Below, piece after piece: positions 8,666-16,101 of a stretch of DNA of 64,000 bases. The notes under the pieces were generated by a model that made no database searches, was not told the origin of the DNA, and saw nothing but the letters and a program-made list of their open reading frames with translations. The first letter of the stretch is position 1. Every line of letters begins with the position of its first letter. Origin of the DNA: Lentisphaeria bacterium (GTDB lineage Bacteria; Verrucomicrobiota; Lentisphaeria; Victivallales; Victivallaceae); NCBI GenBank assembly GCA_022768375.1, contig JALEMG010000039.1:1-64000 (forward strand), given 5' to 3'. A program made the translations under genes and the position numbers.

Positions 8666-8803
8666 TTAATCCAACTTTCCACACATGCAACTGATGTTGA
8701 GGTTGGAGCAATAATGTCTCTCCGGCGTGCGCGTCGGGCAGCCGGCGACGTAGGACTTCTTCGCGGAGGATTTCGCGACCATCTGGGGTTTCTTGTAAGC
8801 CAT
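8666..8803 (-). CDS. Cys-rich 45-residue peptide, putative RiPP precursor
   Basis: This small gene encodes 45 residues. The N-terminal half (MAYKKPQMVAKSSAKKSYVA) is Lys/Ser/Ala rich with no Cys, as expected of a leader. The C-terminal part starts at GCP and carries four Cys at positions 22, 32, 39 and 41, with the end ISCMCGKLD. The ribosome site GGAAAGGAG is the strongest in the operon. It is directly upstream of two radical SAM/SPASM proteins with PqqD-like N-termini, an ABC exporter and a hydrolase. Thioether (sactipeptide or ranthipeptide-like) crosslinks from the Cys residues are the most likely modification, inferred from enzyme class. I cannot assign a named precursor family. Confidence 0.8.
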   Translation of the reverse strand: MAYKKPQMVAKSSAKKSYVAGCPTRTPERHYCSNLNISCMCGKLD

Positions 8804-8929
8804 GACAGGCTCCTTTCCGAGGGATCTCCCTCATTTCGGCCGCGGCGACCATCGCCGCAGGCCTGATTGATATTCCGCCGGGACGACCGCGTCCCGGAAT
8901 CCGGACCTCGACCCGCGTCGGAAATCCCC

Positions 8930-9118
8930 TCATGCAATGCAAAAGGCGTATTTCCGACACATGTACAAGCCGGCAACGCCAATCGCCGTGATGATCCATG
9001 TGACAAAAATACGCCCGCAACGGGAACGCACTCCGTCAGACAGCAGGATCATCAGTCTTTGAAATTTGGCGTTTTCGCTTGTACTGTTACCCTGTCTGAA
9101 GATACGAATTGTCTTCAA
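8930..9118 (-). CDS. doubtful 62-codon frame in the operon leader, possible single-span membrane peptide
   Basis: An open frame of 62 codons lies between the operon promoter and the precursor gene. Its second half looks like one membrane segment (FVTWIITAIGVAGLYM) followed by a basic, Cys-containing tail. The only long start is TTG with a GAGG too close to it, and the internal ATG at 9052 has no ribosome site, so translation is uncertain. If real it could be a small membrane accessory or immunity peptide. If not, this is a ~380-base untranslated leader. Confidence 0.3.
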   Translation of the reverse strand: MKTIRIFRQGNSTSENAKFQRLMILLSDGVRSRCGRIFVTWIITAIGVAGLYMCRKYAFCIA

Positions 9119-9192
9119 ACCTCAGTTTGTCATGCTACATCAAATTTTCCGTTGTCACCTCCATAATTTGATTGGCGGGATACACCGGACTT

Positions 9193-9221
9193 AATTTAGC
9201 ATACGGCGCCGGATTTGTCAA
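9193..9221 (-). promoter_or_regulatory. promoter of the RiPP-like operon
   Basis: On the minus strand, TTGACA (9216-9221) and TAAATT (9193-9198) are separated by exactly 17 bases. The -35 box is a perfect match, while the -10 matches four of six bases. Transcription would start near 9186, about 380 bases before the precursor ATG, leaving a long leader that contains a GGAGGTGACA stretch at 9153-9162 without a convincing start codon. Confidence 0.75.
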
Positions 9222-9464
9222 CTTCTCCCCTCGGAAAATCACGGGATCGGCGTTGACCGGTCAAACAGCCCGGGACCATCCGGTCACGGATGATCTCTAC
9301 TGATTGAACGGAGATTTCAGGATTTTCTTGCAGCAAAAAACGATTTTTTTGCGGATTTTTTTCGGGAAAGACTCCGCGCGACAGGGCGAGGCGGCGCGTT
9401 TGCCGCCTTCCCGCTTCCGCCTTCGCCGAGGCTACGGCGGACAAGCAACCCCGCGTTTTCTTTG

Positions 9465-9496
9465 GTTACTTTCTTTTGCTGTCAAAAGAAAGTAAC
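9465..9496. repeat. 14-bp perfect inverted repeat (intergenic hairpin)
   Basis: GTTACTTTCTTTTG at 9465-9478 pairs perfectly with 9483-9496 across a CTGT loop. It lies in the 390-base gap between the kinase gene and the RiPP operon promoter. It has no strong GC core and no flanking T-run, so it resembles a REP-type intergenic repeat more than a simple terminator. Confidence 0.75.
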
Positions 9497-9514
9497 GCAG
9501 TCGCCTTTTCTTGT

Positions 9515-9546
9515 CTTACTTCTTTTCCCGCGAGAAAAGAAGTAAG
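9515..9546. repeat. 13-bp perfect inverted repeat (intergenic hairpin)
   Basis: CTTACTTCTTTTC at 9515-9527 pairs with 9534-9546 across a 6-base loop. It sits 18 bases from the 14-bp repeat at 9465-9496 and has a related purine/pyrimidine pattern (TTACTTYCTTTT), so the two probably share an origin. Confidence 0.75.
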
Positions 9547-9587
9547 CCGCTGGACCACGTCCGGGTAGCACCCGGTGGCAGATTTCT
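9546..9587. repeat. dispersed ~42-bp repeat, copy 1
   Basis: This segment, with a core CCGGGTAGCACCCGG hairpin (6-bp stem, AGC loop), recurs with a few mismatches at 21565-21607, inside the MITE-like element. It ends at the stop codon of the kinase gene, downstream of that gene in the direction of transcription. It may therefore also act as a transcript 3' end. Confidence 0.75.
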
Positions 9588-9588
9588 T

Positions 9589-10926
9589 TTATTTCTTTTT
9601 TATTTCTGCGACGACTTCCCGGCGCCGCCGAAACAATTCCCGCGTCTTACGCAGGTCATCGCTGAAATCGTGATTTTGCAACTGCGGAATATCTTTCAAC
9701 GCCCGAATGCGGGTGATTTCCGCACCGATTCGGTCGTCAAGTTCAAAATACCGCCACACCGGATCGTCCCGGTGCGCCGCGTCGGAAGCGGCAACGGCGG
9801 CGTCCTGCCGCTCGATGCGGACGTAATCTTCCGGATGATCGGCCCTGCCGGGACGCGCGGCCATCGCTTCGCTCTCCGCCGCCGACACCGGAGCAAGGAA
9901 GGCGGCTTGTCCGGCATCCGTCCGTTCCCGCCGCCAGCGTTCCTTCGTCTTGCGCATTTCCGGCAGAATGCGCCGAAACTCCTCCGGGAGCGGATACGCT
10001 TCGGACAAGCGTTCCAATTCCGCCCAATACGCCCGCCCGTTCAAAATCGTACCCGCTTTTGCCGCCGAAGCCGGGCGGCTCCACCGCCATACCCCGACGC
10101 TGACGCCGACCGCCGGCATCGCCGCCGCGACCAGCATTCCGAGCAATTTCCGCCGGGAATTTTTCCGCCGCGCCGCGGGCAGTCCGCACTGTCCGGCGCA
10201 CCAGCGGTTGTAGAGGATGACGACGGGCCCCGCCTCCCTCAGGCGAAGTTCCGCCGGAAATTCCGGGTACTTCTCCGGAGGATTGCCGGTCAGCGCGCAG
10301 TAGATCGTTTTGCCCAGAGCGAAAAAGTCGTCCGCCGCCGCAAACGGCCGGGTCCCGGCGGCCACTTCCGGCGACAGAAACCCGGCGGTGCCCACCAGCG
10401 TGCCGGAACCGTCCGCCGCCGCCAGCCCGATGTCGCCCAACGTCGCCCGCCCGTTGAGAAAAATGATGTTGCCCGGTTTGATGTCCCGGTGAAACAATCC
10501 CTTGCGGTGCAACAGGGACAGGTCTTCGGCCAATTCGCCGGCGATCCGGCGCAGTTCCGCCGCCGGGATCCGCCCGCGCCGCGCCATGCGGTTCTGCAGA
10601 GTGTCCGGCAGGTATTCGCCGCCCTCCCCGGCCAGATCGTCCGCCAGGTCCATGACATAGTAAAGACGGTCCGCCTCCATGCCCGCGTGATAAATCTGCA
10701 TCAGCGGCGAATGCGCGGCCACGGTCTGATAGCGGATGATCCCGGCAAGTTCTCTTTGGGATGCGGCGCCGGATTCCGGGAATACTTTCAGTGCGAAAAG
10801 TTTGCCGGTCACGACGCTGCGGGCGCGAAACACTTCGCCGTATGCGCCTCTGCCGCACCGGGAGAGAAGCAGATATCCGCCGGGCTGGTCGCCGATCTCA
10901 AAGTTCAAGGTGCAGTTCCCCGTCAA
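9589..10926 (-). CDS. membrane-anchored serine/threonine protein kinase
   Basis: A 445-residue Hanks-type kinase. Visible motifs are the Gly-rich loop CGRGAYGEVF (residues ~24-33), the ATP lysine in ALKVF (~47), the catalytic HRDIKPGN (146-153), a metal motif GDIGLA in place of DFG (~164-169) and an SPE activation segment (~185-187). After the kinase domain comes a basic stretch and a probable membrane segment (LLGMLVAAAMPAVGVSVGVW, ~261-280). A charged extracytoplasmic tail follows that may sense a signal. The upstream start is TTG; a second in-frame TTG at 10908 has GGGGA in front and may be the true start. The gene overlaps the sigma factor gene, suggesting a kinase-sigma regulatory pair. 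Confidence 0.88.
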   Translation of the reverse strand: MTGNCTLNFEIGDQPGGYLLLSRCGRGAYGEVFRARSVVTGKLFALKVFPESGAASQRELAGIIRYQTVAAHSPLMQIYHAGMEADRLYYVMDLADDLAGEGGEYLPDTLQNRMARRGRIPAAELRRIAGELAEDLSLLHRKGLFHRDIKPGNIIFLNGRATLGDIGLAAADGSGTLVGTAGFLSPEVAAGTRPFAAADDFFALGKTIYCALTGNPPEKYPEFPAELRLREAGPVVILYNRWCAGQCGLPAARRKNSRRKLLGMLVAAAMPAVGVSVGVWRWSRPASAAKAGTILNGRAYWAELERLSEAYPLPEEFRRILPEMRKTKERWRRERTDAGQAAFLAPVSAAESEAMAARPGRADHPEDYVRIERQDAAVAASDAAHRDDPVWRYFELDDRIGAEITRIRALKDIPQLQNHDFSDDLRKTRELFRRRREVVAEIKKK

Positions 10927-11485
10927 ATTCGTTACAGCGCCCGACGATCTCCCGGAGCATCCGGAGACAGCGGCTTTTGGCCAGATAGAGTTGCGCTTTG
11001 CTCACGCCCAGCACAGCGGACACTTCCGCGGCTTTGCGGTGTTGCAGCGCGTACATCTCGAACGCCTGATAGGTCGAGGCGTCCACCCGGCGGCGCAGTT
11101 CCTCCAGCGCATCCTCCAGCACCATGTGCCGCCAGCGGTCCATGAACTCCCCGTCCTCCGCGGGGTCGATCGCCTCCTCCGCCGGGAGCACCGCTTCCGC
11201 CCGGCGGTTTTTCCGGATGAAATCCACCGCCTGAGAACGGATCACCGTGGCGAAATAGGTGCGGAACTTCACTTCGTTTTCCCGGTAGACAAACCGCTTG
11301 GCCGAATTGAAAAACTTCAGCATCACATTCTGCACCAGATCGTCGCATTCGTCGGCGTTGAAGTGGCAAAGAGTCCCCGCATACCGGATCACCGGAGCGT
11401 AGCGGCGGTAAAATTCCGTCCACGAGACCTCGTCGCCGGAGCGGACTTTTTCCAGCAGACTTTTACGGGTGGAGGGGTAGTTCAT
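10898..11485 (-). CDS. ECF-like sigma-70 family RNA polymerase sigma factor
   Basis: A 195-residue sigma factor of the small ECF-like type. Region 2 is seen in the first ~100 residues (WTEFYRRYAPVIRYAG, ADECDDLVQNVMLKFF, FRTYFATVIRSQAVDFIRKNRR). Region 4 is in the second half, ending in a helix-turn-helix (RKAAEVSAVLGVSKAQLYLAKSRCLRML). No anti-sigma gene with a recognisable domain is next to it; instead the downstream gene is a Ser/Thr kinase, overlapping by 29 bases. The start overlaps the stop of the DNA polymerase gene by 4 bases, so these genes form one transcription unit. Confidence 0.9.
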   Translation of the reverse strand: MNYPSTRKSLLEKVRSGDEVSWTEFYRRYAPVIRYAGTLCHFNADECDDLVQNVMLKFFNSAKRFVYRENEVKFRTYFATVIRSQAVDFIRKNRRAEAVLPAEEAIDPAEDGEFMDRWRHMVLEDALEELRRRVDASTYQAFEMYALQHRKAAEVSAVLGVSKAQLYLAKSRCLRMLREIVGRCNEFDGELHLEL

Positions 11486-13464
11486 GACGCGCCTCCGAAC
11501 ATCGCCGCCAGCGCGTCCAGTTTGGCCAGATAGTAGGCGATGTTCTCGTCCCTTTCGCCGGGGACGGCGGAATCCAGCAGTTTGGAATTGCCCGTCACCG
11601 GCACTTTGGCTTTGGTCCCGGTCACATAGAACCGCACTTTATCCCCGGCCCGGAATTTCCGCCCGGACGCCAGCGCCAGTTCGTATGCGGCGGATCGGCG
11701 GCCGGAACCGTCGGCCAGTTTGCGGGCGTAGTTCTCCGGCGAATCGCTCAGAACCTCGCTTTTGGCGAAATCCTCCAGCGGCAAAGCGCGATTTTCGATA
11801 TCTTCCCGGAACTTCGCGGCGATCCCCGGCAGTTCCGCTCCCCTGCCCCGCAGCAGCGCCGTCACCGCCGCCAGAATAAACCGCCGCTGAAACGGTTCCA
11901 GCGCCCGCGACTTCAGCGCCGCGCCGGTCAGGGAAACACTGCCGTCGGCGTGCAGCAGCGCATAATTTTTCGCCTTGTAGGAGTACATCGCCGGATAATC
12001 CGCGTCGAATTCCAGATCGATCCCCTCCGGCAGAACCGCCGTCACCGCCCGGTCGAAATCCGCCGCGGCGTGTTCCGGGAGTTGGAAATAGATCCCGTCG
12101 GTGTCCATCTCGATGACCGTCGCGCCCAATTCCGTCAGCCGGGAAGTCAGTTTGCCCAGCAGTTCCCGGCCCGCGGCGGTGACCTGCTCCGCCAGCGCGA
12201 AATCGTTGAAGCATCCCTGCCCGAACCCGAGATAACCGTAAAAGGAGTTGATCAGCACCTTGAAGGAACTCTGCAATGCTTCCGCCTGCTGTCTGGCCGG
12301 CCCCTCCGGCAGGGTGCGGGCCCGGTCCTTGGCCTCCAGACGGAAGCGGCGCAGTTCGGCCAGCAGCCGCAGAAAAATCCCCAGTTCGTCCTTTTCCGGG
12401 GAACGGTCGAACATCAACAGCAGCGACGGGTACAGCGAACGGACGTCGCAGTGGCGCACCTGATCAAAGACCCCGTGCCGTTCCGCGCCGGTGAGCGCGC
12501 CGGTGTAACTCCGGGCGTTTTCCGGGAACGGGATCGCATGCCCCGCCCGCAAATACTCCGCGATGAAAAGCGAATCCAGCGCACTGCCGGAACCCCGGAC
12601 GATGCAGTCCTGATACCCCAGCGGCAACGCCCGCGTCCGGTAGAACCACGCGGGCGACAGCAAATCGGACAATTCGCCGATCCGTTCCGGCGCCGTGGCG
12701 CCGGCAAGCCGGAAATACGTTCGCAGCGTTTCCGGTTCGTAATCTTCCAAATCACGATGGACCGCGTCGTAGAGCAGGACCAGATGCAGCACGTCCACGA
12801 CGTGACGCCCGGAGAGGGAATAACGGTTGTATCCGATCTGCTTGTCTCCGGCGGAGAACCGGCCGGCACGCATGGCAAATCCCCCGCCGTTCCTCCCGCA
12901 GTCAAAGGTGAAACGGCAGGCTTTGGCGCGGCCGAGCAGCAGCGGCAGATCGACGCGGCAGCAGTTGAATCCCTCCAGCACATCGGGATCGAATTCCCGG
13001 ATGCGGGCGTCGAACTCCTCCAGAATCCGCCGCTCGTTCCCGGTAAATTCCACCGTCCCGCCGCCGGAATCGGTCGCACGGACGGCGGCGAGGCGCCCCT
13101 CCGCGTCCGCGACGGCTTGAAACTGCATCCGCCGCAGTTCGGGGAACTCCACGCCGGAAAAGAGCCGGAGCCCGGTGTCGCTCAACGCCTGCTGCAGCAG
13201 ATCGCGGAAGACCATCGCGTCGCCCCGCTTTTTCAACTCCGGCAGCGCGCGGTCATAAGCCGCCATATCCGGGAACACCGCCTTGACGGTGAATTGTCCG
13301 CGTCCCGTCAGCGACACGACCTCGCACCCCGCCGGGACCTCCGCGTCGGCGGTCAGCAGCACATAAGGCCGGAATGCCGCGTCCACGGTGCGAAATCCCC
13401 TGCCCTCCGGCAGAAACAGCCGCAGTCCGAAATCCCCCGTCTCCGCCGCCGTGACCCGGTCCAT
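11482..13464 (-). CDS. family B DNA polymerase with degenerate exonuclease I motif
   Basis: A 660-residue family B polymerase, shorter than E. coli Pol II (about 780). The polymerase site is intact: motif A CDVRSLYPS (~339-347), motif B KVLINSFYG (~402-410) and motif C DTDG (454-457). In the exonuclease domain, motif II is recognisable (GFNCCRVDLP, ~165-174), and a GRHVVDVLHL stretch follows near 219. At the expected exo I position the usual FDIE is replaced by FQAV (~115-118), so both catalytic acids appear missing and proofreading may be lost. The start ATG at 13464 has a GGGGGCGG stretch upstream. It lies between PurO and the sigma-kinase pair. A role in translesion or repair synthesis is inferred. 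Confidence 0.9.
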   Translation of the reverse strand: MDRVTAAETGDFGLRLFLPEGRGFRTVDAAFRPYVLLTADAEVPAGCEVVSLTGRGQFTVKAVFPDMAAYDRALPELKKRGDAMVFRDLLQQALSDTGLRLFSGVEFPELRRMQFQAVADAEGRLAAVRATDSGGGTVEFTGNERRILEEFDARIREFDPDVLEGFNCCRVDLPLLLGRAKACRFTFDCGRNGGGFAMRAGRFSAGDKQIGYNRYSLSGRHVVDVLHLVLLYDAVHRDLEDYEPETLRTYFRLAGATAPERIGELSDLLSPAWFYRTRALPLGYQDCIVRGSGSALDSLFIAEYLRAGHAIPFPENARSYTGALTGAERHGVFDQVRHCDVRSLYPSLLLMFDRSPEKDELGIFLRLLAELRRFRLEAKDRARTLPEGPARQQAEALQSSFKVLINSFYGYLGFGQGCFNDFALAEQVTAAGRELLGKLTSRLTELGATVIEMDTDGIYFQLPEHAAADFDRAVTAVLPEGIDLEFDADYPAMYSYKAKNYALLHADGSVSLTGAALKSRALEPFQRRFILAAVTALLRGRGAELPGIAAKFREDIENRALPLEDFAKSEVLSDSPENYARKLADGSGRRSAAYELALASGRKFRAGDKVRFYVTGTKAKVPVTGNSKLLDSAVPGERDENIAYYLAKLDALAAMFGGAS

Positions 13465-13475
13465 GGCCGCCCCCG

Positions 13476-14111
13476 TCAGCAGATCACCGTGGCCAGACCG
13501 AATCCCTCGCCATTGTCCATGGCCGCCGCGCCGGTCACGGGTTTCTCAAAGTCGGCGAAAACTCCGCCGTCGACGATGTAATGCGCCGCGCAGTTCTCAC
13601 AGGCGCCGTCGAAACCGGTGTCGATATTCTCATCGCTGGGTTTGTTCTTCCCGTAAGTGGCGACGTACCGCGCCACGCCGGGCTCCAGCGCGAACTCCCG
13701 CACCAGCACCGCGTCTTTGCGGATGATGCCCAGATAACCGAGTTTGGAGACCCGTCCGGCCACGGCGACGATGCGCGGAGTGTCCAGCGAATCCTTTTCA
13801 TAATCCATCGCCAGCAGACCGAGGGTGACGGCGTCCCGCACCGGCATCCCGGCGGCGATCTTCTCGGTGATGGGATCGGTTTGGGAACCGTTGGTGGCCA
13901 CCGCCCATTCCCCCGCGATGCGGAGACAGTTGTAACTGATGTACGGATTTTTGGCCAGGTCGCCCTCCGCGCCGGGGCGGGGGACGATGGCGATCTTGCC
14001 GTTGTTCTCCACCGCCTGCCGGTTGGGGAACGAGCGGGACGAGACGCGGTACATGGCGCACACGCGGTTGCTTCTGGTCATGCCGATGGCGACGATTCTT
14101 CCGATGTACAT
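13476..14111 (-). CDS. purO: archaeal-type IMP cyclohydrolase (PurO family)
   Basis: A 211-residue protein matching the PurO family from end to end: it opens MYIGRIVAIGMT and has CAMYRVSSRSFPNR near residues 18-31, a conserved PRPGAEGDLAKNPYISYNC segment and a GFDGACENCAAHYIVDGG stretch. PurO closes FAICAR to IMP, the last step of purine synthesis, in many archaea, where it replaces the C-terminal part of bacterial PurH. Its presence in a bacterium is unusual but known in a few lineages. A CAGGAG site precedes the ATG. purB and purM elsewhere in this window supply other steps of the same pathway. I see no PurH here. Confidence 0.85.
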   Translation of the reverse strand: MYIGRIVAIGMTRSNRVCAMYRVSSRSFPNRQAVENNGKIAIVPRPGAEGDLAKNPYISYNCLRIAGEWAVATNGSQTDPITEKIAAGMPVRDAVTLGLLAMDYEKDSLDTPRIVAVAGRVSKLGYLGIIRKDAVLVREFALEPGVARYVATYGKNKPSDENIDTGFDGACENCAAHYIVDGGVFADFEKPVTGAAAMDNGEGFGLATVIC

Positions 14112-14134
14112 GTTTTGCTCCTGAATTGATGGGG

Positions 14135-15106
14135 TTAAAGTTTCAAACCGGTCTGATTCAAGGTATAACTGAATTTTTTCGGTTCACATCCCGGCGGATA
14201 GAACGTCGGGGCATACGGCGCCGGGGTCAGCGATATTTTGAAGTATTTCTGAAACTCAAGGAGAGCAGTTTCCCGTTCTTGATGGCTTTCCAGTTTAAGG
14301 ATGTCAAATAATGTCACTCCGAGGTCGATGGCAAAAATATACCAATCCGCGGTAACGGTGAGCCCATGAGTTTTCAAAAACGCGGAATAATAGGCGGCCA
14401 ACTGCTGCTTGAGGATAAAAAGTTTTCTTATCTTCTCCAACGTCATGCTATTGCGCAACGGAGACCAATATCCCGTACCGAGATAGTAGGTATACATCGG
14501 TCGGTCGGTTTTCAGGATATAACTGCTGGCGAAGAAAAATATCGGCAGAGCCAAAAACATATCATCAATCAAAGTACGCACGTCGGGAGCAATGGCCTTC
14601 TTCATCACTTCGCCGCGAATGGCCTTCCCCCAAAGTCCCAGATGATTGGGCGCGGACAGAAATATATCGAACAAATTTTTCGCCCGATAACGGAATGCCT
14701 TCCAGTCCGGCAAATATTTACTGCCGTCCAAATCACGTTCCTCGTGAATGAAATGAATGATGTCCCAATTCTCCCGCTCCAAAGTCTGTCTGGATGCCAG
14801 CAAAAAATCCGGCCCCAATTCGTCATCAGCATCCAGCCAGACACAATATTCTCCGGAGAACGCCCGAATCAAGGTGTTGCGGGCGCACAATCCGCCCCGG
14901 TTCCGCTCATGCTTCAGCACCCGAATCCGGGAATCCCGTTCGGCATAACGCGCAAGGATCGCCCCGGTCCCGTCGGTGGAGCCGTCGTCGCAGATCAGCA
15001 GTTCAAAATCCCCGCAGGTCTGGGCCAGGGCGGAATCCACCGCCCGGGCGATGGTCTTTTCTCCATTGTAAACCGGAATCAATATGGAAAACTGCGTATC
15101 CGCCAT
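14135..15106 (-). CDS. family 2 glycosyltransferase, copy 1
   Basis: 323 residues with a GT-A fold N-terminus: FSILIPVYNGEKTIARAVDS, the nucleotide-binding ICDDGSTDGT and the metal motif WLDADDE (DXD type). The C-terminal half is hydrophobic and aromatic and would set the acceptor. No clear membrane anchor is visible. The next gene is a paralogue of similar length, with the same order of motifs, 28 bases away. The pair probably decorates a cell-surface glycan or teichuronic-like polymer; sugar and acceptor cannot be told. Confidence 0.88.
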   Translation of the reverse strand: MADTQFSILIPVYNGEKTIARAVDSALAQTCGDFELLICDDGSTDGTGAILARYAERDSRIRVLKHERNRGGLCARNTLIRAFSGEYCVWLDADDELGPDFLLASRQTLERENWDIIHFIHEERDLDGSKYLPDWKAFRYRAKNLFDIFLSAPNHLGLWGKAIRGEVMKKAIAPDVRTLIDDMFLALPIFFFASSYILKTDRPMYTYYLGTGYWSPLRNSMTLEKIRKLFILKQQLAAYYSAFLKTHGLTVTADWYIFAIDLGVTLFDILKLESHQERETALLEFQKYFKISLTPAPYAPTFYPPGCEPKKFSYTLNQTGLKL

Positions 15107-15134
15107 TTCAACACCTCGCCGTATTTACCCCGCG

Positions 15135-16091
15135 CTACCCCTTGAACGAATACGAAAACCGCTTCGGTTTCCCGGGATACGGGAACTCATACGGACGCGG
15201 GGTGACGCTGCAGGAGAAATATTTCTGGAAATACTGGATCCCCGCGTCCCGGTCCTCCATCGTCGGCAGCAGGATCACCCGCCAGAAAAGATGCCCCAGA
15301 TAGCAGAAGCGGAGCAGATCGTCCTCGTACTTCAGCCCGAACCCGTGATTGAGCAGGAAGTCGTGATTGTACTGGTAAAACCGGATGAACACATCCACCT
15401 GCGCCTTGTACTGCTCCAATGTCAGCGATTCGGTGGTGGAACCCCATTGCCCGATGTCCCGGTAATAGGTGAGCATGGGGTGGTCGTCCACCGCAAGGTA
15501 ACTTTTGCCGTAAAAGAACACCGGCAGCGTGAAAAACACATCGTCCGTGGCGCACCGCATCCGCGGCGGCAGGTGTCTGCGCCACAATTCCGCGCGCACC
15601 ACCTTGTCCCACATGTACCAGATATTGCCCTGCATCCCCCGGAAAAACCAGTCCAGCACCTCGCTTCCGTGTTTTTCCGCCGCCGCGAATCCCTCCCGGA
15701 ACACGTTTCCGTCCGGGGTTTTGTCCCAATGCGGGAAGTGCACGATATCCCAGTCGCCCGCCGTGATCAGCCGGTGCGCCGTTTCCAGAAAGTCCGGCGC
15801 ATACTCGTCGTCCTGATCCAGCCAGACGATGTACTTGCCCTTCGCCGCCTGGATCAGGTCGATCCGCGAACCGATGCTGCCGGTATTCTCCTCGTGCGCA
15901 AGCGGCACGACCCGGGGGTCCGCCGCCGCCAGTTCCCGGATTTCGGCCATGGAATCGTCCGTGGAACGGTCATCCAGCATGAGCAGTTCGAAGTCGCCGC
16001 ACCCCTGGGAGAGGACCGACTTCACCGAACGGTCGAAATATTTCGCGCCGTTGTATACCGGCATCAATACGGAAAAAAACGGCTCTTTCAC
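15135..16091 (-). CDS. family 2 glycosyltransferase, copy 2
   Basis: 318 residues with FSVLMPVYNGAKYFDRSVKS, LLMLDDRSTDDS and the metal motif WLDQDDEY, as in copy 1. Both proteins also share the closing pattern of a FQKYF sequence followed by a Pro/Tyr-rich stretch and (K)RFSY or KKFSY near the end, so they arose by duplication. Lies 10 bases downstream of chorismate synthase on the same strand, probably in one operon by position rather than by pathway. Confidence 0.88.
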   Translation of the reverse strand: MKEPFFSVLMPVYNGAKYFDRSVKSVLSQGCGDFELLMLDDRSTDDSMAEIRELAAADPRVVPLAHEENTGSIGSRIDLIQAAKGKYIVWLDQDDEYAPDFLETAHRLITAGDWDIVHFPHWDKTPDGNVFREGFAAAEKHGSEVLDWFFRGMQGNIWYMWDKVVRAELWRRHLPPRMRCATDDVFFTLPVFFYGKSYLAVDDHPMLTYYRDIGQWGSTTESLTLEQYKAQVDVFIRFYQYNHDFLLNHGFGLKYEDDLLRFCYLGHLFWRVILLPTMEDRDAGIQYFQKYFSCSVTPRPYEFPYPGKPKRFSYSFKG

Positions 16092-16101
16092 GGCGTACTC
16101 C

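Noticed and set aside
8655-9020. 121-codon minus-strand frame over the precursor gene
   Set aside because: It reads the precursor and leader in another frame, lacks a ribosome site and has random-looking composition; the 45-residue frame has the strong site.
9390-9450. GC-rich repeated-looking stretch with GCCG motifs (possible small ORF or element)
   Set aside because: Short imperfect dyads only; no ends, no duplication and no convincing frame. Treated as part of the repeat-rich gap.
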